From Thermoproteota archaeon (GTDB lineage: Archaea; Korarchaeota; Korarchaeia; Korarchaeales; Korarchaeaceae): 64,000 bases of DNA. Position 1 is the stretch's first letter. Each line of letters opens with the position of its first letter. Positions 48,154-57,495 of this stretch are shown here, piece by piece. The stretch lies in contig JAOZFN010000017.1 in assembly GCA_027492205.1 (NCBI GenBank), positions 62,001 through 126,000 of the forward strand, read 5' to 3'. The position numbers and the translations under genes are program-made. The notes beneath the pieces are model-generated. The model had not been told where the DNA came from. It worked only from the letters and a program-made list of their open reading frames with translations, and did not search any database.

Positions 48154-48813
48154 TTGCCTGAAGGTCCTCCGCCTACGGACTGTCGCGCCTTAAAGAGAGG
48201 GCGGGCCGGGCATCAGGCTTTGCCCGGCCGAGGAGTCGTTGAGGTCGTATCGGTGGCGCTGTCTCCCGCCACCATGGGCGTCGTCGCGGCGGTCGCCCTC
48301 GCCAGCGGGGGCTGGTCCGAGCTGGCGGTGGCCCCCGCGCTCGGGTTCCTGATGGGCGTGGCCTTCCTAAGCATCCTCCCAATGGCCCCAATCGCGGTCG
48401 AAGACGGCGTTTACGGCCTGATGAGTCAGAGGCTCGAGAGCGAGGAGAAGAGGATCGCGGTTCTAACGTGGTCAGCCCCAGTCTACGCCGGGGGATCCGT
48501 CGCGTTCGTTGCGGTGGGTTGGGACAGCATGGCGTACCTCGCGGCGTGCTACGCCGTAGCCTCCGCCCTGCTGGCGGCGATCACGCTGAGGCTCAGGGTC
48601 AGCCTCCACGCCGCCGGAGTCTCGCTCCCCGCCGTCGCCCTCGCCCTGATGAGGGGCCTCCCCTGGTCCGCGCTCCTTCTCCTCCTCCCGGCAGTCGCCT
48701 GGGCAAGGATCAGGGCGGGCGTCCACACGCCCCGTCAGGTGGCGGTAGGCGCCGTGGCCGGGGGACTCGTCCCGCTGGCCCTGTGGCTCCTCCTACTCAG
48801 ACCTCACCCTTGA
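48154..48813 (+). CDS. Membrane protein, PAP2-like; start probably internal near 48.25 kb
   Basis: Multiple TMs; SLHAAGVSLPAVALALMRG and WARIRAGVHTPRQVAVGAVAGG resemble PAP2 motif regions. Confidence 0.55.
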   Translation: MPEGPPPTDCRALKRGRAGHQALPGRGVVEVVSVALSPATMGVVAAVALASGGWSELAVAPALGFLMGVAFLSILPMAPIAVEDGVYGLMSQRLESEEKRIAVLTWSAPVYAGGSVAFVAVGWDSMAYLAACYAVASALLAAITLRLRVSLHAAGVSLPAVALALMRGLPWSALLLLLPAVAWARIRAGVHTPRQVAVGAVAGGLVPLALWLLLLRPHP

Positions 48814-49884
48814 GACGTAGGCGCAGGCGAGCAGCACGCCTAGAACGAGCGGGTCAAGTCCCGTCTCAACCGCCACCGTGAGGTACGCCAGCGCGAGCGC
48901 GCCGGACGATCCCTCCCCCGAGTCCCTTAGGGCTACCCCTACGGCCAGGGCCTCCAGCGGAGCCAAGAGGCCGAAGTCTCCCACGGGTTGGCCCATGATG
49001 AAGTAGGTGTACCTGGTGGCCCCCCTGCCGAACAGCCTCGCCACCTCCCTTCGGGGGTCTGTGGAGACCAGCAGGCTCCCGTGGAACAGACCCCAGGGGA
49101 GGCTGTTCAGGGCGATAGTCTCGTACACCCAGTAGGTGAAGGAGGCCCTGCTTACCACGCCGAGGGGGTCCGGCTTCCCCGCTATCCCCCTCATCGCGCC
49201 CAATGCCGCGCCCCCAACCGCCACCACGGCCGCAAACGTGAGGAGCCTCCTCCAGCTGCCTGAACTCCCGCGCGGGGCCGCCCAAGCCAGGGCAGGGAGG
49301 ATCGCGTACGATCGGAACCCCGTAAGGAGCCCCAAGGCTGAGGAAGTTGCCGCCAGCGGGGCGCTACCGGATAGGACGGTGGCAGAGGTAAGGAGGAGCG
49401 TGGCCAGTCCAAACACCCGAGAAACGTCTCCCGCTCGACTAGCGCCCTCTTGTATTAGTGGAAGCCCAAAGGCGACGGCCCCCGCCGAGTAGACAACTAA
49501 TCCGGCAGCCAAGGCCAAGAGGGCGTTTGAGGGAGATCGGGTCCTGGCCGACCTGATCCTCTCCTCCAGAGGTCTTCTGACGGCCGCGAAGGCCAAGGTC
49601 AGGAGGGTCACGAGCGCAAGGCCCGCGGGGGATCTGCCAAGCGTCCCCAGGGCCAGGAGCGAGATCGCCGCGGCGTAGGTCCAGCCGGGAGGTGAGGGCA
49701 CCAGCGCGTAGCCGGCGGCCAGCGCGGCCCACCCCGCCAGAGCCAGCAGGAGGGGGAGGGGCTCCAGCGGACGCCCTGTGAGGGCAGCCCCGAGGGAGGC
49801 CAGGGCTAGGTATCCGAAGAAGAGGAGGGAGAGGAGGGTCAGGGAGTTGGGGCGTATCGATTCCCCCCTCCCCCTCCCGAGCAT
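48793..49884 (-). CDS. Polytopic membrane protein of unknown function
   Basis: About ten hydrophobic segments; polysaccharide-polymerase-like topology; ORF extends to 50109 but overlaps the ABC ATPase. Confidence 0.6.
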   Translation of the reverse strand: MLGRGRGESIRPNSLTLLSLLFFGYLALASLGAALTGRPLEPLPLLLALAGWAALAAGYALVPSPPGWTYAAAISLLALGTLGRSPAGLALVTLLTLAFAAVRRPLEERIRSARTRSPSNALLALAAGLVVYSAGAVAFGLPLIQEGASRAGDVSRVFGLATLLLTSATVLSGSAPLAATSSALGLLTGFRSYAILPALAWAAPRGSSGSWRRLLTFAAVVAVGGAALGAMRGIAGKPDPLGVVSRASFTYWVYETIALNSLPWGLFHGSLLVSTDPRREVARLFGRGATRYTYFIMGQPVGDFGLLAPLEALAVGVALRDSGEGSSGALALAYLTVAVETGLDPLVLGVLLACAYVSRVRSE

Positions 49885-49922
49885 CCGCCCACCTCTCCCG
49901 CCCCTGGCGCCGCGGGCCCGGC

Positions 49923-50993
49923 CTACAGCCTTATGGCCAGGGTCAGCTCGGGGGACGCGTAGACCTTGATCGGCTTCCCGACGGGCACCTCCTCGTCCGG
50001 GTCGACCTCTATGACGAAGGGCGCGTCCCCGGCCCTGGCCTGGACCCTCAGGGAGTTCCCCAGGAAGGACACGTGGTAGACCTCCACCTCGAACTCGTTC
50101 GAGTCCCATGTCTCCGGGGCCAGCTCGAACGACTCGGGCCTTACCATGACCAAGACCCTGTCACCCACATCTGGATTGGCCTCGGGGTGCGATGGAACTG
50201 CCAGAACCTCCTTCTCGATGGCCTCCAGCCTCACCCTCAGCCTCTCACCATCCTTCGCGACGACCTCCCCGTAGAGGAACGTGCCCTGCCCGATGAACCT
50301 CGCCACGAACTCGTTCTTCGGGTGCTTGTAGATCTCCTGCGGGGTACCGATCTGCATGACCCTGCCCTGGTTCATGACCGCGATCCTGTCGGAGATGCTC
50401 ATGGCCTCCTCCTGGTCGTGGGTGACGTAGAGCGTCGTTATCCCGAGCTCCCTCTGGAGCCTCTTCAGCTCGGCCCTCATCTCTATCCTGAGCTTGGCGT
50501 CGAGGTTGCTGAGGGGCTCGTCGAACAGCAGCACCTTCGGGTTGATGACTATGGCCCTCGCCAGCGCGACCCTCTGCTGCTGCCCGCCTGAGAGCTGGTG
50601 TGGCGTCCTGTTCTCCATCCCCTCGAGCTTGACGAGCTTGAGGACCTCCATCACCCTCCTCCTGATCTCCTCCTTCTTGTACCCCCTGATCTTGAGTCCG
50701 TAGGCGATGTTGTCGAAGACGTTCATGTGGGGCCACAGTGCGTAGTTCTGGAACACCATCCCCGTGTCCCTCTTGTGGGGCGGGACCTCGGTGACCTCCT
50801 GATCGTCGAAGTAGACCTTCCCCTCGTCCGGGAGCTCAAGCCCGGCTATGCAGCGGAGGAAGGTGGTCTTGCCGCATCCGCTGGGGCCCAGCAGCGTGAA
50901 GAACTCGCCGTGCTGGATCTCGAGGCTGACGTGGTCGACCGCCACGACCTCCCCGAAGCGCTTCGTAAGATCGACGGTCCGTATCTTTACCAT
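49923..50993 (-). CDS. ABC transporter ATPase (FbpC/PotA/CysA type)
   Basis: LLGPSGCGKTTFLRCIAGLE, LSGGQQQRVALARAIVINPKVLLFDEPLSNLDAKLR, TOBE-like tail. Confidence 0.95.
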   Translation of the reverse strand: MVKIRTVDLTKRFGEVVAVDHVSLEIQHGEFFTLLGPSGCGKTTFLRCIAGLELPDEGKVYFDDQEVTEVPPHKRDTGMVFQNYALWPHMNVFDNIAYGLKIRGYKKEEIRRRVMEVLKLVKLEGMENRTPHQLSGGQQQRVALARAIVINPKVLLFDEPLSNLDAKLRIEMRAELKRLQRELGITTLYVTHDQEEAMSISDRIAVMNQGRVMQIGTPQEIYKHPKNEFVARFIGQGTFLYGEVVAKDGERLRVRLEAIEKEVLAVPSHPEANPDVGDRVLVMVRPESFELAPETWDSNEFEVEVYHVSFLGNSLRVQARAGDAPFVIEVDPDEEVPVGKPIKVYASPELTLAIRL

Positions 50994-51003
50994 GCGATCA
51001 CCC

Positions 51004-52977
51004 TCAGACTCCTATCAGGGCCGTCGCCCGCCTCCTCAGCAATAAGTTTGCACCGACTATGAAGACGAACTGCAGGCCCATGAGCATGAAGCCCATCGCC
51101 GCGGGCTGGGCCAGGCCGCCGGCCAGGCCGTGGAACAGCATGTCGTACATCTTCCAGGTCATGGGGGCGTCCCTGTGGTTCGCGTCTCCCACCACTATCC
51201 CGGTGCTGACCTCGGACATGGAGTAGATGAAGGACAGCATCCCGCCGGCGAGGACGTTGAGCGCGATCAGCGGCAGGATTATTGTGAAGAAGGTCCTTGT
51301 CCTGCTGGCCCCCACGGTCCACGCGACCTCGTCCAGGGCCTTGTCGGTCTGCTCCAGCCCCGAGAACACCGATCGAACGGTGAACGGGATCTTCCTGACC
51401 GTGTATGAGGCTATGAGGAGCGGCGCCCCGCTTATGGTCGGGCTGAGGGGCGTCCCGAGGTACGTGAGGAAGAGGCCCGTCGCCACCGCAATGCCCGGGA
51501 CCGCTATGGGCAGGGTGACGAGCAGGTCCAGGGCCTCTATGCCGGGCACCCCCTTCTTCCTGGACACCAGGTAGGCCGCGCTCACGCCGAGGATCACCAT
51601 GAACACCGTGGCTATCCCAGAGTAGACCAGGCTGTTCACTATGCTTCTCCTGGCCTGCTCGTCTGCCAGGACGGCCTTGAAGTTGTTCAGCGTGTAGCTC
51701 TCGGGCAGGATCGTGGTACCCCACTCCTTGGAGAACGCGAGGAGCGTCACCCCGATGTGCGGCAGGGTGGCGAAGAAGAGGACGGCGAAGACGAACACGT
51801 AGACGAGCGCGACGGTCTTGTTGGATAGCCTCCGCCTCCTGGGCCTCCATATCCCTCCCTTGCCGAGCATGGCGTACCGCCTGAGGCTCACGTACCTCCT
51901 GACGGCCACGAACACGACCGCCGATATGACCAGGAGTATGAGCGCCAGCGTAGTGGCCTCCTGCGAGATCAGCCCGGCTGGGGTGAATATCCTGTTGAAT
52001 ATCTGGAAGGTGAGGACCTTCTCGGCGACGGTCCCCTTGAACACTATTGGGGTGCCCAGGTCCTCCAGTGCCAGGATGAAGACCAGGAGGGCGCCGGCCT
52101 CGACTCCTGGGGTCGCCAGCGGGAGGGTTATCGTCCTGAAGAGGCGGAACCCGCTCGCCCCCATGTTTATTGCCTGCTCCTCGAGCGAGGGATCCAGGCT
52201 TATCAGGGCCGTGTAGGCGTTCAGCATGACTATCGGGTAGAATATGAGGGTCTGGACCATTATCACGGCCGGCAGGCCGGTGATCTCCACCTTGAAGGGG
52301 ATCGCCCGCAGGATGTCGTGGAACAGGACGTTGAGCACCCCGTCGGCGACTATCATCCTCTTGAGCCCGATGGCGCCGACGAAGGGGGTGGAGAGGAGCG
52401 GTATGAGGGAGATTATCCTGAGGGCCTCGGCCCCGGGAAACTTGTACTTGGCGAAGATGAAGGCCAGCGTGAATCCCAAGACGGTGGAGAGGATTGCCGT
52501 CGAGGTGGCGACGACCAGCGAGTTCACCAGTACGCCGAAGTCCCACCCGGTTATGTAGATGATCTTGACGACCTCTCCCGTGGGCCTGGTGTACTCCACG
52601 ACGTGGTAGAGGCTGCCCCTGACTCCCTCCAGGGAGATGAATGGGAAGTCGCTCGTCAGGTGGACCCTCAGGGGGAAGTAGTAGTCGTCAGTCAGTACGA
52701 GCCTCAGGGAGTCGAGCGTGAACCCGCCGGAGGTGTAGAACGACCTGACGATGACCATCCCCAGCGGGATCAGCATGAAGGCGGCGAACGCCGCAAGGAC
52801 TATGAAGAGCTGGCTCCACGAGAAGGGGTCCATCTCCCACTTGAGCCTTCTCAACGACCTCTTCAGCCTCTCCTCCAGCCCCTCGGCCCGAGAACCCATC
52901 GCACCACCACCGGCCTGAGTCCAAGGAGGACCCGCGTCGTGAGGAATAAAAAGAGGGTGAGGGTGAGTCCGGTTCAC
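51004..52977 (-). CDS. ABC transporter permease, fused two-domain iron(III)-type (FbpB-like)
   Basis: Two EAA-like loops: EEQAINMGASGFRLFRTITLPLATPGVEAG and DEVAWTVGASRTRTFFTIILPLIALNVLAG. Confidence 0.93.
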   Translation of the reverse strand: MNRTHPHPLFIPHDAGPPWTQAGGGAMGSRAEGLEERLKRSLRRLKWEMDPFSWSQLFIVLAAFAAFMLIPLGMVIVRSFYTSGGFTLDSLRLVLTDDYYFPLRVHLTSDFPFISLEGVRGSLYHVVEYTRPTGEVVKIIYITGWDFGVLVNSLVVATSTAILSTVLGFTLAFIFAKYKFPGAEALRIISLIPLLSTPFVGAIGLKRMIVADGVLNVLFHDILRAIPFKVEITGLPAVIMVQTLIFYPIVMLNAYTALISLDPSLEEQAINMGASGFRLFRTITLPLATPGVEAGALLVFILALEDLGTPIVFKGTVAEKVLTFQIFNRIFTPAGLISQEATTLALILLVISAVVFVAVRRYVSLRRYAMLGKGGIWRPRRRRLSNKTVALVYVFVFAVLFFATLPHIGVTLLAFSKEWGTTILPESYTLNNFKAVLADEQARRSIVNSLVYSGIATVFMVILGVSAAYLVSRKKGVPGIEALDLLVTLPIAVPGIAVATGLFLTYLGTPLSPTISGAPLLIASYTVRKIPFTVRSVFSGLEQTDKALDEVAWTVGASRTRTFFTIILPLIALNVLAGGMLSFIYSMSEVSTGIVVGDANHRDAPMTWKMYDMLFHGLAGGLAQPAAMGFMLMGLQFVFIVGANLLLRRRATALIGV

Positions 52978-54380
52978 GGCTCGGGTATCTGCTCGTAGAT
53001 CGCCTCGTACCTCTGGAGGGCCGCGTCCCTCCAGAGGGCCTGCATCTGGGAGGCGAACGCCGGATCGGTCTTCATGCGCTCGTTGATCTGCTTGGCGAAC
53101 TCCAGCGTGAAGGTCATCTGCTGCCCGTTCTCCTCCCAGGACAGCGGCTTTCCTAACTCGTGGGCGAACTGCTCGAACTGCTCCTCAGTGATCTTCCCTG
53201 CCTCGTAGGCGTCGACCAGCTTCTTCCAGACCCTGACGAGTTCGTCGTGCCTGTCGCACAGCACCGCGTCGAAGTAGTAGGCGACGGAGAAGTACACCTG
53301 GCCGGCGAGGCTCTCGTCGAACTCAATCGTCTGGAGGTTGATGGTCTCGTTGAACTTCTCGTAGAGGTCGGTCCTCTGCCTGCCCTCCGGGGTCTGGAAA
53401 ACCTTCGGGGATATCGGGAGCCTGTTCACCTTGGGGTCGAGCCAGATCTTCTGGCCATCGGTGAGAACCCACCTTATGAAGGCCTGCGCGGCCTCCGGGT
53501 GCTCGGACGTGGCGCAGAGCGCTATCGGATCGCCGTTGACGATGCTGTTGGGCGGGGTCACGTAGACGAAGTCTGGAGACTTGGTCTGCAGCTCGTAGCC
53601 GTAGAAGTCTATCATGATCCCTATGGGAACCTCCCCCGTCTGGACGGCGAACTGGGCCTCCACAGACCCGCCGTAGGGCCTTCCGTTGGCGGCGAGCCTG
53701 GTGAGCAGCACCCAGCCGTCCTCCCAGCCGTATGCCTGCAGGATGATCTGATAGATCCTGGAGTGGGAGGTCGAGGTGGTGGACCTCGCGAAGGATATCG
53801 CGGGCATCGGGAGCATCTTGGCGTACACGGGGCTGGCCAGGTCGTCCCACGTCGCGGGCTCGGGCAGCCCCCTCTCGGCGAGCTGCTTCTTGTTGTAGGT
53901 GAATCCGAAGGACGAGATGGCGGCCGCGACCCAGGTGACCTGACCGTCGTCGTACCTCTTCATGGCGGACCCGCTTATCGTGTCTGGGATCTCCGAGATC
54001 ACTTGGAGGAGCTCTGGGTCGGTCATCGGCTGCAGGAGTCCCTTGTCGGCCAGGTCGTTGAAGACGGTGGGGCCCCCGCCCCACGCCACGTCGATCCTCT
54101 CCTTCTTGATCACGTCCGGCCACAGGGCCGCGTTCGGGCCGTAGAAGCGGATGTCGACTATGTTGTACTGCCTGGCCAGGTCGGACTTGAGAAACTCCTC
54201 CTTAGTCAGCAGCCAAATGGTGCTGGCGTGCCTGGTTATCACCTTCAGGGTGATACCCTGCTTGGACGGTCCGGCGGTCGGGGTGGGCCCGGCGCCTCCC
54301 CCTCCCCTCGTGAGGAAGAGGGCCGCGCCTATAAGTACGATGACGACCGCCAGGATGGCCACCAAGTACTTGGCTCCCAA
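52974..54380 (-). CDS. ABC transporter extracellular solute-binding protein (iron type)
   Basis: Signal-anchor, RIDVAWGGGPTVFNDLADKGLLQP ... FTYNKKQLAERGLPEPATWDDLASPVY. Confidence 0.93.
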   Translation of the reverse strand: MGAKYLVAILAVVIVLIGAALFLTRGGGGAGPTPTAGPSKQGITLKVITRHASTIWLLTKEEFLKSDLARQYNIVDIRFYGPNAALWPDVIKKERIDVAWGGGPTVFNDLADKGLLQPMTDPELLQVISEIPDTISGSAMKRYDDGQVTWVAAAISSFGFTYNKKQLAERGLPEPATWDDLASPVYAKMLPMPAISFARSTTSTSHSRIYQIILQAYGWEDGWVLLTRLAANGRPYGGSVEAQFAVQTGEVPIGIMIDFYGYELQTKSPDFVYVTPPNSIVNGDPIALCATSEHPEAAQAFIRWVLTDGQKIWLDPKVNRLPISPKVFQTPEGRQRTDLYEKFNETINLQTIEFDESLAGQVYFSVAYYFDAVLCDRHDELVRVWKKLVDAYEAGKITEEQFEQFAHELGKPLSWEENGQQMTFTLEFAKQINERMKTDPAFASQMQALWRDAALQRYEAIYEQIPEP

Positions 54381-54534
54381 GACTCACCACCCCGCAGACG
54401 AGGATCAGCTGCACGCCTCCACTATAAAGGCGCCCTTCCGGGTCTCTCTGGGAGGGGCCCTTTCGACCTACCCGCACGCTCGGGAGACCTGAAAAGGAAC
54501 AGCGAGTAGAAAGAAAATAGGAGGGGGGAGGCCC

Positions 54535-55557
54535 TCACTTCTTCTTGAGGGCCAGCGCGGCGCCGACGATGATCACGATCACCACGACGGCGATCGCTAT
54601 GTAGGTCGTCGGGATGGCCGGGCCGGCGCTCTCCTCCGTGAGTCCCCAGGCGAAGGCGTTCTTGGCGAAGGTGGCTCCCTGGAGCTCGACGCCGTGGTAC
54701 TCGGGGGTGATGATCACCCTGTCCCCGAGCAGGGACTCTCCGGTGACGATTACCTTGCTGTACTTGTTGCCGACCTTGATCTTCTCGGCGGCGGCCTCGA
54801 CGAACTGGCCGGTCTCGCCGACCGCGTGGGCCTTCGGGTCGACGCCGTCGTGGCTCACCACGGTGCCGCTGGGCGAGGACCTGTAGAGCCACGTCACGGT
54901 CTCGCCGTTGTCAACCTGGCTGAACGGCACGAACTGACCGTTCTTGTATCCGACGACGAAGGTCGGGCCGTGGAACAGGACCTTGGGGGCGCCGGCGGTT
55001 ATCTGGGCGGCCCAGCCCTGCGTGTTGGCCTCGTAGCTGATGACCCTGTAGCCGGCGCCGGCGTTGGACTCGGGGTCCTCGAGGCTGCCGTACTCGAGCC
55101 TCAGGCTGGAGCCTATGGCCTCGAGGATCTTGTTGGGCTCACCGGCCTTGAAGGAGGTGTCCTCGGGGTTCAGGTAGGGCTCGACGTAGTCGGAGTCTGC
55201 CCCCACCCACAGGAACTTGCCTCCCTCCTTGAACCAGTTGGCTATGGCCTGAACCTCTGCGGAGGAGAAGCCGCTGTCGTAGTCCTTCATCTTGCCGATG
55301 ACCAGGGCGTCGACCCCCTCGAGAGCTGCCGGGGTTATCTCGGTAAGCTCCTTCACCTGATAGCCCGCGGAGGTCAGCAGGTCCTTCAGGGCCTGGAGGT
55401 TCTTCTGCCCCCACTCGCTGTCCAAGTCCTTGATCCTGCCGGGGGTGAGGTCCAGCGCGACGACCTTCTGATCCTGGGCGGACACGCTGGTGCCGAACCA
55501 CACACCCACGGAGAGTGCGAAGAGGGCCACCAAAGCCAGAGCGAGCAACTTCCTCAT
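54535..55557 (-). CDS. Secreted membrane-anchored protein with GATase-like (DUF4350-like?) domain
   Basis: Signal peptide, LLTSAGYQVKELTEITPAALEGVDALVIGKMKDYDSGFSSAEVQAIANWFKEGGKFLWVGADSDY, C-terminal TM. Confidence 0.75.
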   Translation of the reverse strand: MRKLLALALVALFALSVGVWFGTSVSAQDQKVVALDLTPGRIKDLDSEWGQKNLQALKDLLTSAGYQVKELTEITPAALEGVDALVIGKMKDYDSGFSSAEVQAIANWFKEGGKFLWVGADSDYVEPYLNPEDTSFKAGEPNKILEAIGSSLRLEYGSLEDPESNAGAGYRVISYEANTQGWAAQITAGAPKVLFHGPTFVVGYKNGQFVPFSQVDNGETVTWLYRSSPSGTVVSHDGVDPKAHAVGETGQFVEAAAEKIKVGNKYSKVIVTGESLLGDRVIITPEYHGVELQGATFAKNAFAWGLTEESAGPAIPTTYIAIAVVVIVIIVGAALALKKK

Positions 55558-55749
55558 TGTGCCCTCACTGAGGGGGGTCTGGCCAGTGACTGCTATTAAT
55601 GTTTGGCTTGAGGCGTTGCAGGTCCGTAGCTAATTTCCATGAGAAGTAAAGTGCCGGATTGTCTTACGAACCTATTGGGCGTTTCGAATAAAAAAATCTC
55701 AGAAAGCCGAGGGCTCAGTCGCTGATTTTCGACTCTCGCCTTCTCCAGT

Positions 55750-57495
55750 TTAGCGCCTCAACTTATAGGCCACCGCGATGGCAGCCGCCGCCAGAATCGC
55801 CACGCCGATCATCCAGATCGGGAAGTGAACCTTCTCTGCCCCTGTCTCGCCCGTCGGTCCGGTGGGCGATCCCCAGCTGATCACCTTCTCCACGGTGGTC
55901 GCCCTGCCAGACAGGTCGAGGGCCTCCACCCTGAAGCTGGCCTGACCCGCCTCCCGGGGCACCTGTGTGGTCGCGAGGAAGGTGTCCCCGTCGAGCCTGA
56001 GGAGTTCCACCTCTTGCCAGCTCTGACCGTCGGTTGACACCCGAAGTCTGACGTCTGAGACCCCCGAGACGTCGTCTCTGACGGTCAGGTTGACTCGAAT
56101 GACCACCGTGCCGCCCACCTTCGGCTCCGCCTGGAACTCGACCGTCGGAGGGCTGGAGTCCTCCTCTGCCCATACCTTCACCACCCTATCCTGCCCCGGG
56201 GGAACGGTCACGGCCACGTACGCCACACTGTAGCCGAGTCTGGACTCCCTGATCCCCAGAAGGTCCCCTCCCTCGACCTCCACGCTGCCGCTGCCGCTTA
56301 TCCGGGCCACCAGGGTTCCGTTGAGCGGCCACGGAGACCTGTTGATCACCCTGGCCGAGAAACCCCCGGCGCTCCCGTCGTTGACCTGGTAGTGCTCCAC
56401 CTCGAACCAGTTCAGCGGGATCGGTTTCTCCACACCTCCGAGCCACCTCAGGCTGCCGTCCGGCTCGATCGTGAAGATCCTGTATCCGGGTACGGCCTTC
56501 TCGGCCGCCTTCTCCACGTCTCCGTAGGAGTTGGGATTCGTCACCATCAGTATTGGCTCCGTATAGACGTAGTTCTCGTGCATGTGCCCAGAGAGAGCAG
56601 CCGTCACGCCCCGCTCGGCCATCAGCCGGATCACGGTGTCGGAGTCGGCCCCGGGCACGGCCTCCAGGTTCCAGGGCGGGTGGTGGAACAGCACTATCTT
56701 CACGGTCGCGTTGGTGGCGGACAGGTCCCGATCGAGCCAAGAGACCTGGTCAACGCCCAGTTTGCCCTCAAGCGATCCCGGACCGGTGTCCACGCTCACG
56801 ACGTGTACCTCTGGCCCGATGTCGAGGCTTAGGTTGGATGGGGCCAGGTACATGACGAAGGGCGCGCCCTTGATCGAGTGGTCGTGGTTTCCGGGTATCA
56901 GGACGATGGGGACGTCGAACGCGGGCATCAGCCTGCGGAGTCCCTGAAATATGACCTCGTGGGGGTTGTTGCACACGTCGCCCGTGTGGATCACGAAGTC
57001 CGGCCTGAGGAAGTTGATCAGCCAGACGTCTCGGACGAACTGGGCCGCCTGGTGGAGTTGTCCGGGCCTGTTGTCGTAGTGGGTGTCGGAGATCCATAAG
57101 ACCGTGAAGGGAGGGTCGAGGTCCTCCAGCACCGCCACCGAGTTTGGCTCGCGCCTCACCTCGCCGCCCTCCAGCTCCACGACGAGGTCGTACAGCCCGG
57201 GAGACGCCTCCGGCGGCAAAGCCGCCTCGACCTCGGTCTTTCCGTCGGCGGCCGTGGTCCCCTCGACGGACAGCTCGTACTCCCCAAACTCGTTCTCTAT
57301 CCTCACGGCGCCGACCGAGACCTCGCCGACGAGCTTGATCCTTATCCCGCTCCCCGGAGCGGTGAATGCAGGGAAGCCGATTCTCGGAAGCTCGATGCCG
57401 GAGAGAGGTGACTCGCCCGATGCGACGACATGAACGGATGTAGCGGATGCGGTGAGGGAGAGGAGGAGGGCGGCTGCCCCGCTCCTCCAGCTCAC
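55750..57495 (-). CDS. Membrane-anchored extracellular metallophosphoesterase
   Basis: VLWISDTHYDNR ... FVIHTGDVCNNP ... PIVLIPGNHDHSIKG ... LFHHPPWNL ... ALSGHMHENYV; C-terminal TM. Confidence 0.93.
   Translation of the reverse strand: MSWRSGAAALLLSLTASATSVHVVASGESPLSGIELPRIGFPAFTAPGSGIRIKLVGEVSVGAVRIENEFGEYELSVEGTTAADGKTEVEAALPPEASPGLYDLVVELEGGEVRREPNSVAVLEDLDPPFTVLWISDTHYDNRPGQLHQAAQFVRDVWLINFLRPDFVIHTGDVCNNPHEVIFQGLRRLMPAFDVPIVLIPGNHDHSIKGAPFVMYLAPSNLSLDIGPEVHVVSVDTGPGSLEGKLGVDQVSWLDRDLSATNATVKIVLFHHPPWNLEAVPGADSDTVIRLMAERGVTAALSGHMHENYVYTEPILMVTNPNSYGDVEKAAEKAVPGYRIFTIEPDGSLRWLGGVEKPIPLNWFEVEHYQVNDGSAGGFSARVINRSPWPLNGTLVARISGSGSVEVEGGDLLGIRESRLGYSVAYVAVTVPPGQDRVVKVWAEEDSSPPTVEFQAEPKVGGTVVIRVNLTVRDDVSGVSDVRLRVSTDGQSWQEVELLRLDGDTFLATTQVPREAGQASFRVEALDLSGRATTVEKVISWGSPTGPTGETGAEKVHFPIWMIGVAILAAAAIAVAYKLRR

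Noticed and set aside
53160-54509. 449-aa plus-strand ORF
   Set aside because: Antisense to the iron-type solute-binding protein; shadow ORF
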